A stretch of DNA of 64,000 bases from Flavobacterium sp. (GTDB lineage: Bacteria; Bacteroidota; Bacteroidia; Flavobacteriales; Flavobacteriaceae). Where the stretch lies: contig JAIXSK010000013.1 of assembly GCA_027484725.1 (NCBI GenBank), positions 1 to 64,000 on the forward strand. The letters are read 5' to 3'. Made by a program: the position numbers and the translations under genes. Shown in pieces: positions 62,301 to 64,000 of this stretch (the stretch's first letter is position 1; each line of letters opens with the position of its first letter). The notes beneath the pieces were generated by a model. That model saw only the letters and a list, made by a program, of their open reading frames with translations. It was not told the DNA's origin and did no database searches.

Positions 62301-63698
62301 GCATTGATCAACACCCTTACGTGTATAAAAAATGTCAACATCAACTACACCGAAAACAGAGGAACCGTCTTGCCTGGATTTTTGCCAAGCGTTGGTTTCT
62401 TTGGAACTTCTAAACCTACCTTGGGCTTTATCTTTGGGTCTCAGGCCGATGTTCGTTATGAAGCTGCCAAAAACGGATGGTTAACCAATTATCAAGATTT
62501 CAATCAAAGTTATACCCAAGTAATCAATCGTACATTGAACCTTACGGCGAATGTTGATTTGTTTCCTGATTTTAAAATTGATTTGTCCGGAGACAGAACT
62601 TATGTACGCAATTTTTCAGAGCAGTACGATGTGTCTGATGAAGGAATATACAATCCGCGTTCTCCATACAGTACCGGGAACTTTGCTATTTCAACCGTGC
62701 TGATCAAAACCGCCTTTAGTCAAAGTGATGAAAACTATTCGGCTGCTTTTGAAGATTTCAGAAACAACCGGCTTGAAATTGCCAATCGATTGGCTGAAAG
62801 ATATTACGGCGGCAATATACCGCGATATGGCGATGCAACACATCCGATTCCAACCAACACCAATGATCCGCAATATGCTATTTATGTAGCCAACAAAGAT
62901 TATCCTATTGGTTTTGGCAAAAACAATCAGGCTGTTTTAATTCCTGCATTTATGGCTGCATATACCGGCAGCAGTGCTTCAGGTGTGTCTCTTAATGTAT
63001 TCAGAGATTTTCCTATTCCGAATTGGAATATTAAATATACGGGCTTGATGCGTTATAAATTCTTTAAAGACAATTTCAAACGTTTGTCTATTCAGCATGC
63101 TTACAAAGCTACGTATACTGTGAATTCATTCCGCTCTAATTTTGAATACGATAAAAACCCGAGCGGAACTGATGTCGGAGGAAATTTTTACAATAAGTTA
63201 CTCATCTCTAATGTCAACTTAGTAGAGCAGTTTAATCCATTGATGCGTTTTGATATGGAAATGAAAAATTCGGTAAAAGTTTTGGCCGAAGTCAAAAAAG
63301 ATCGCTCTATGTCATTGAGTTTTGACAACAACTTACTCACAGAGGTTCGAGGCATGGATTATACTTTGGGCTTAGGCTACCGAATCAAAGACGTAATCAT
63401 TTCATCTAAATTAGCCGACAATCCTACAGGCATCATCAAAAGCGACATCAATATTAAAGTCGATGCAACCTACAGAAACAGCAAAACTATTGTACGTTAT
63501 TTAGATTATGACAACAACAAACTTTCGGGTGGACAAAACATTTGGTCTGTCCGAGTAGGTGCAGATTATTCGTTCAGCAAAAATTTGACATTATTGTTCT
63601 TCTACGATCATCAATTTTCAAAAGCAGTTATCTCAACATCATATCCAATTACCAACATTAGAGCCGGATTTACCATGCGTTACAATTTTGGAAATTAA
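56370..63698 (+). CDS. sprA: T9SS outer-membrane translocon and gliding protein SprA (Sov)
   Basis: The 2442-residue protein is the giant beta-barrel of the type IX secretion system, through which T9SS cargo and gliding adhesins pass. Evidence is the length typical of SprA, the signal peptide (1-31), the repeated SprA-family region (TGSVEVDLGVRYTKQDNPAF; STYGQESVNNTIYGLHANY), LYVDDFEGSQTNIDLRSPLSW, a Pro/Lys-rich insert near residue 1950, and a final barrel strand ending in Phe-Gly-Asn. The start is TTG at 56370: the next in-frame ATG would leave a signal peptide without its basic N-region. It serves the three T9SS-tagged proteins in this window. Order ruvA-sprA-gcvH is as I recall from F. 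johnsoniae. Confidence 0.95.
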   Translation: MKTKYLSNLSPVFKIFVLMLFLFSQASVFAQIQEQEQEQEQVKDSIKPGYAAGNLQLSNPPSILEAYTYDPATDRYIYTNKVDDFNINYPIILTPKEYEQLMLREAMREYYKKKSDAIDGKKAGTQDAKKNLLPRYYVNSSFFESIFGSNTIDVKPTGSVEVDLGVRYTKQDNPAFSPRNRQNINFDFNQRINMSLLGKVGTRLKVTANYDTQSTFSFQNQIKLEYTPDEDDIIQKIEVGNVSMPLSGSLIRGAQSLFGVKAQVQFGRTTITGVFSEQKSQTKTVTAQGGGTIQDFDFFGLDYDNDRHFFLSQYFRNRYDLALKNYPFIDSRVQITRIEVWITNRQNRVNNTNNNQRNIIALQDLGESQQSGYSDNEIVSLNPAPVGFFTAAADSPADNKNNKYDPGLIDNTAGGAGFLNPNIREIATASSGFNTVVPVEGLDFSKLENARKLNTNEFTFHPQLGYISLQQKLTNDEVLAVAYQYTIGDKVYQVGEFGNDGVDATQAGSTDPNTGQLQAITTQALVLKMLKSNLTNVEKPVWNLMMKNIYQIPGAFQLEQQDFRFNILYSDPSPLNYISALPGNPFPSNPSPENKLAETPLLKVFNLDRLNSTNDPQVGGDGFFDFLPGLTVDTQNGRLIFTTVEPFGKLIFDKLKDAPTQVYNDPNTYNANQTKYVFRNMYRRTQASALQDGNKNKYELRGKFKSTGGDGIPIGAFNVPKGSVVVTAGGRVLLEGVDYTVNYQAGRVQILDPSLQASNTPIQVSVENNSTFGQQTRRFMGFNIEHKFSDKFIVGGTLLKMTERPLTQKSTYGQESVNNTIYGLHANYATEVPFFTRMVNKLPFMDTDVPSNFSFRGEVAFLKPDTPKADKFNGESTLYVDDFEGSQTNIDLRSPLSWSLSSTPLVDTETNAGETPSPYNFNGASTNIDYGYKRAKLSWYTIDPIIYTKPGGISTDDISLNKTRRIFTREVYPNTDIAPGQIQIINTLDLTYYPKERGPYNNSLDVANVPQNNFGGIMRSLNSTNFEQANVEFIQFWVMDPYVGHGSLPATSDNVGKIYFNIGSISEDILRDGRKQYENGLPEAGSNQLVINTIWGKVPASQSLIYAFDVDGGNRSAQDIGLDGMNDADEASIYTNYAGEADPAGDNYEYFLQASGSVIDRYKRYNGTQGNSPVNVTDNNRGNSTVPDIEDINRDNTMDTFDAYYEYSVDIKPGILVGNTRFVTDVRETSAATSGSSFGESTPVRWIQYKIPVTEFERKIGSISDFTSIRFIRMFTTGFKDEVTLRFAALDLVRGDWRRYANTLDSVLPPGTDTNVADDPTVFEVQSVNILENSNRSPIRYVTPPGVVREQLYNNNTIINQNEQSLSLRVSGEQGLEATDARGVFKNVSVDMRQFKKLKMFIHAEAYPGDPSIPLQDNEMVAFIRFGNDFTDNFYQVEVPLKVTASGATSAYDIWPEANNLTIPLEMLTQIKILSRQAPALGPNEIFYRYDDELDASYTRRMRVGVRGNPNFGLVRNLMLGIKNNTSVGTDPSGSPLVPRPIKGEVWFNELRLAEMDNSGGMAAVANVDTNLADFATISAMGKMSTVGFGSLEQGPNERSREDTQQYNIVTNFSLGKLMPKKWHINLPFNYSVGEETITPLYDPFNQDIKLDQVLDITASSAERAIIKDRAIDYTKRKSINFIGVKKERSPNQKQRIYDPENLTLSYSFNQVEKHNFEIEDYLDQQVNTTADYTFNFQPKAVEPLKNNKFLKKSSYLKLLSDFNFNYLPSNISFSASIIRQYNEQKFRQIDVAGIPLDPLYRRNYLFNYQYGFGYNLTKSLKVNYTASSSNIVRNFIDADGNVDNSFTLFTDYWNTGEPNTHNHQLVVNYELPLNKLPFLSFVKSTYSYTGDYSWQRASVAMSQLEIDGQTFNLGNTIQNAGSHKLNTALNMDSFYKYIGLTKKKAAPPKSTAPPKPGQKVVNTAQPAANQNSFFKDALINTLTCIKNVNINYTENRGTVLPGFLPSVGFFGTSKPTLGFIFGSQADVRYEAAKNGWLTNYQDFNQSYTQVINRTLNLTANVDLFPDFKIDLSGDRTYVRNFSEQYDVSDEGIYNPRSPYSTGNFAISTVLIKTAFSQSDENYSAAFEDFRNNRLEIANRLAERYYGGNIPRYGDATHPIPTNTNDPQYAIYVANKDYPIGFGKNNQAVLIPAFMAAYTGSSASGVSLNVFRDFPIPNWNIKYTGLMRYKFFKDNFKRLSIQHAYKATYTVNSFRSNFEYDKNPSGTDVGGNFYNKLLISNVNLVEQFNPLMRFDMEMKNSVKVLAEVKKDRSMSLSFDNNLLTEVRGMDYTLGLGYRIKDVIISSKLADNPTGIIKSDINIKVDATYRNSKTIVRYLDYDNNKLSGGQNIWSVRVGADYSFSKNLTLLFFYDHQFSKAVISTSYPITNIRAGFTMRYNFGN

Positions 63699-63721
63699 TC
63701 ACAGAAGTACAAAAAACACAC

Positions 63722-63729
63722 TAACTTTG
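63722..63729 (+). promoter_or_regulatory. Candidate -7 element for gcvH
   Basis: TAACTTTG fits TAnnTTTG, 22 bases before the gcvH ATG. Confidence 0.4.
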
Positions 63730-63751
63730 AATCATAAATTTTATTACAAAA

Positions 63752-64000
63752 ATGAATATACCTGCAAACTTAAAGTACACCAAAGACCACGAATGGATTA
63801 TGCTTGATGGCGATATGGCCACGGTAGGCATCACAGATTTTGCTCAAAAAGAATTGGGCGATATTGTATATGTTGAAGTAGAAACACTTGATCAAACACT
63901 TGATAAAGATGAGGTTTTTGGAACCGTTGAAGCCGTTAAAACGGTATCGGATTTGTTCTTGCCTATGGCCGGCGAAATTGTTGCTTTCAATGATTCACTC
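63752..64000 (+). CDS. gcvH: Glycine cleavage system H protein, 3' truncated by the window edge
   Basis: The first 83 residues of a protein normally about 126 long are visible. It begins [20 protein letters not shown] and has the lipoyl domain with the lipoylated Lys63 in [12 protein letters not shown]. GcvH carries the aminomethyl group between the P, T and L proteins of the glycine cleavage complex. The start is ATG at 63752. The gene was found by reading the sequence; it runs off the end of the window. Confidence 0.95.
   Translation, partial: MNIPANLKYTKDHEWIMLDGDMATVGITDFAQKELGDIVYVEVETLDQTLDKDEVFGTVEAVKTVSDLFLPMAGEIVAFNDSL

Overview
The window looks like chromosome of a gliding member of the Flavobacteriaceae, most likely Flavobacterium. 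The grounds are a full-length SprA (T9SS translocon and gliding protein), three proteins ending in a type A T9SS sorting domain, SusC/SusD/SusE outer-membrane proteins, mevalonate-pathway genes, and promoters of the Bacteroidota form TAnnTTTG. I see no rRNA, CRISPR array, transposase or integrated phage. All genus and function names rest on motif recognition; no search was run.

Layout. 1-9.1 kb: surface and secreted proteins (a 5'-truncated repeat protein, a T9SS protein with delta-60 repeats, a small HELGH putative metallopeptidase, an S74-type fibre protein with a 17-residue repeat array), a TPR histidine kinase with its LytTR response regulator, and a DUF58 protein. 9.2-19.9 kb: tRNA-Asp, a lipoprotein, a glycosyltransferase/flippase-like pair, the run ruvC-hemW-cyclase-GNAT-YjbR, a DUF4407 protein, a second glycosyltransferase, an M20 dipeptidase and tRNA-Leu. 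19.9-24.8 kb: an isoprenoid cluster on the minus strand (mevalonate diphosphate decarboxylase, mevalonate kinase, UbiA prenyltransferase) followed by a pseudouridine synthase and a SnoaL-like protein, with tspO divergent. 24.8-29.5 kb: a large T9SS protein, an HI0933-type flavoprotein and a glycerophosphodiesterase.

29.5-50.4 kb is a starch/maltodextrin utilisation locus of 11 genes in two divergent arms. The plus arm (susC, susD, susE-like, secreted GH13 amylase) captures and cuts the polymer at the surface. The minus arm encodes a LacI-type regulator, an MFS sugar transporter, beta-phosphoglucomutase, a GH65 phosphorylase, two GH13 enzymes and a GH31 glucosidase. Together they suggest surface cutting, periplasmic trimming, maltose uptake and cytoplasmic phosphorolysis to glucose-6-phosphate. 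A perfect 14-bp palindrome upstream of susC and a 15-bp motif shared by both arms are the likely control sites. The central susC-susD-susE part is much richer in A+T than the flanking genes.

50.5-64 kb: an AsmA-like protein, malic enzyme (maeB), ruvA, sprA and the start of gcvH.

The most interesting unexplained structure is a family of three diverged intergenic elements of about 85-113 bp (10053-10136, 18058-18170, 35528-35620). They keep the same fold, including a one-base bulge, by compensatory change, and two of them lie directly at a stop codon.
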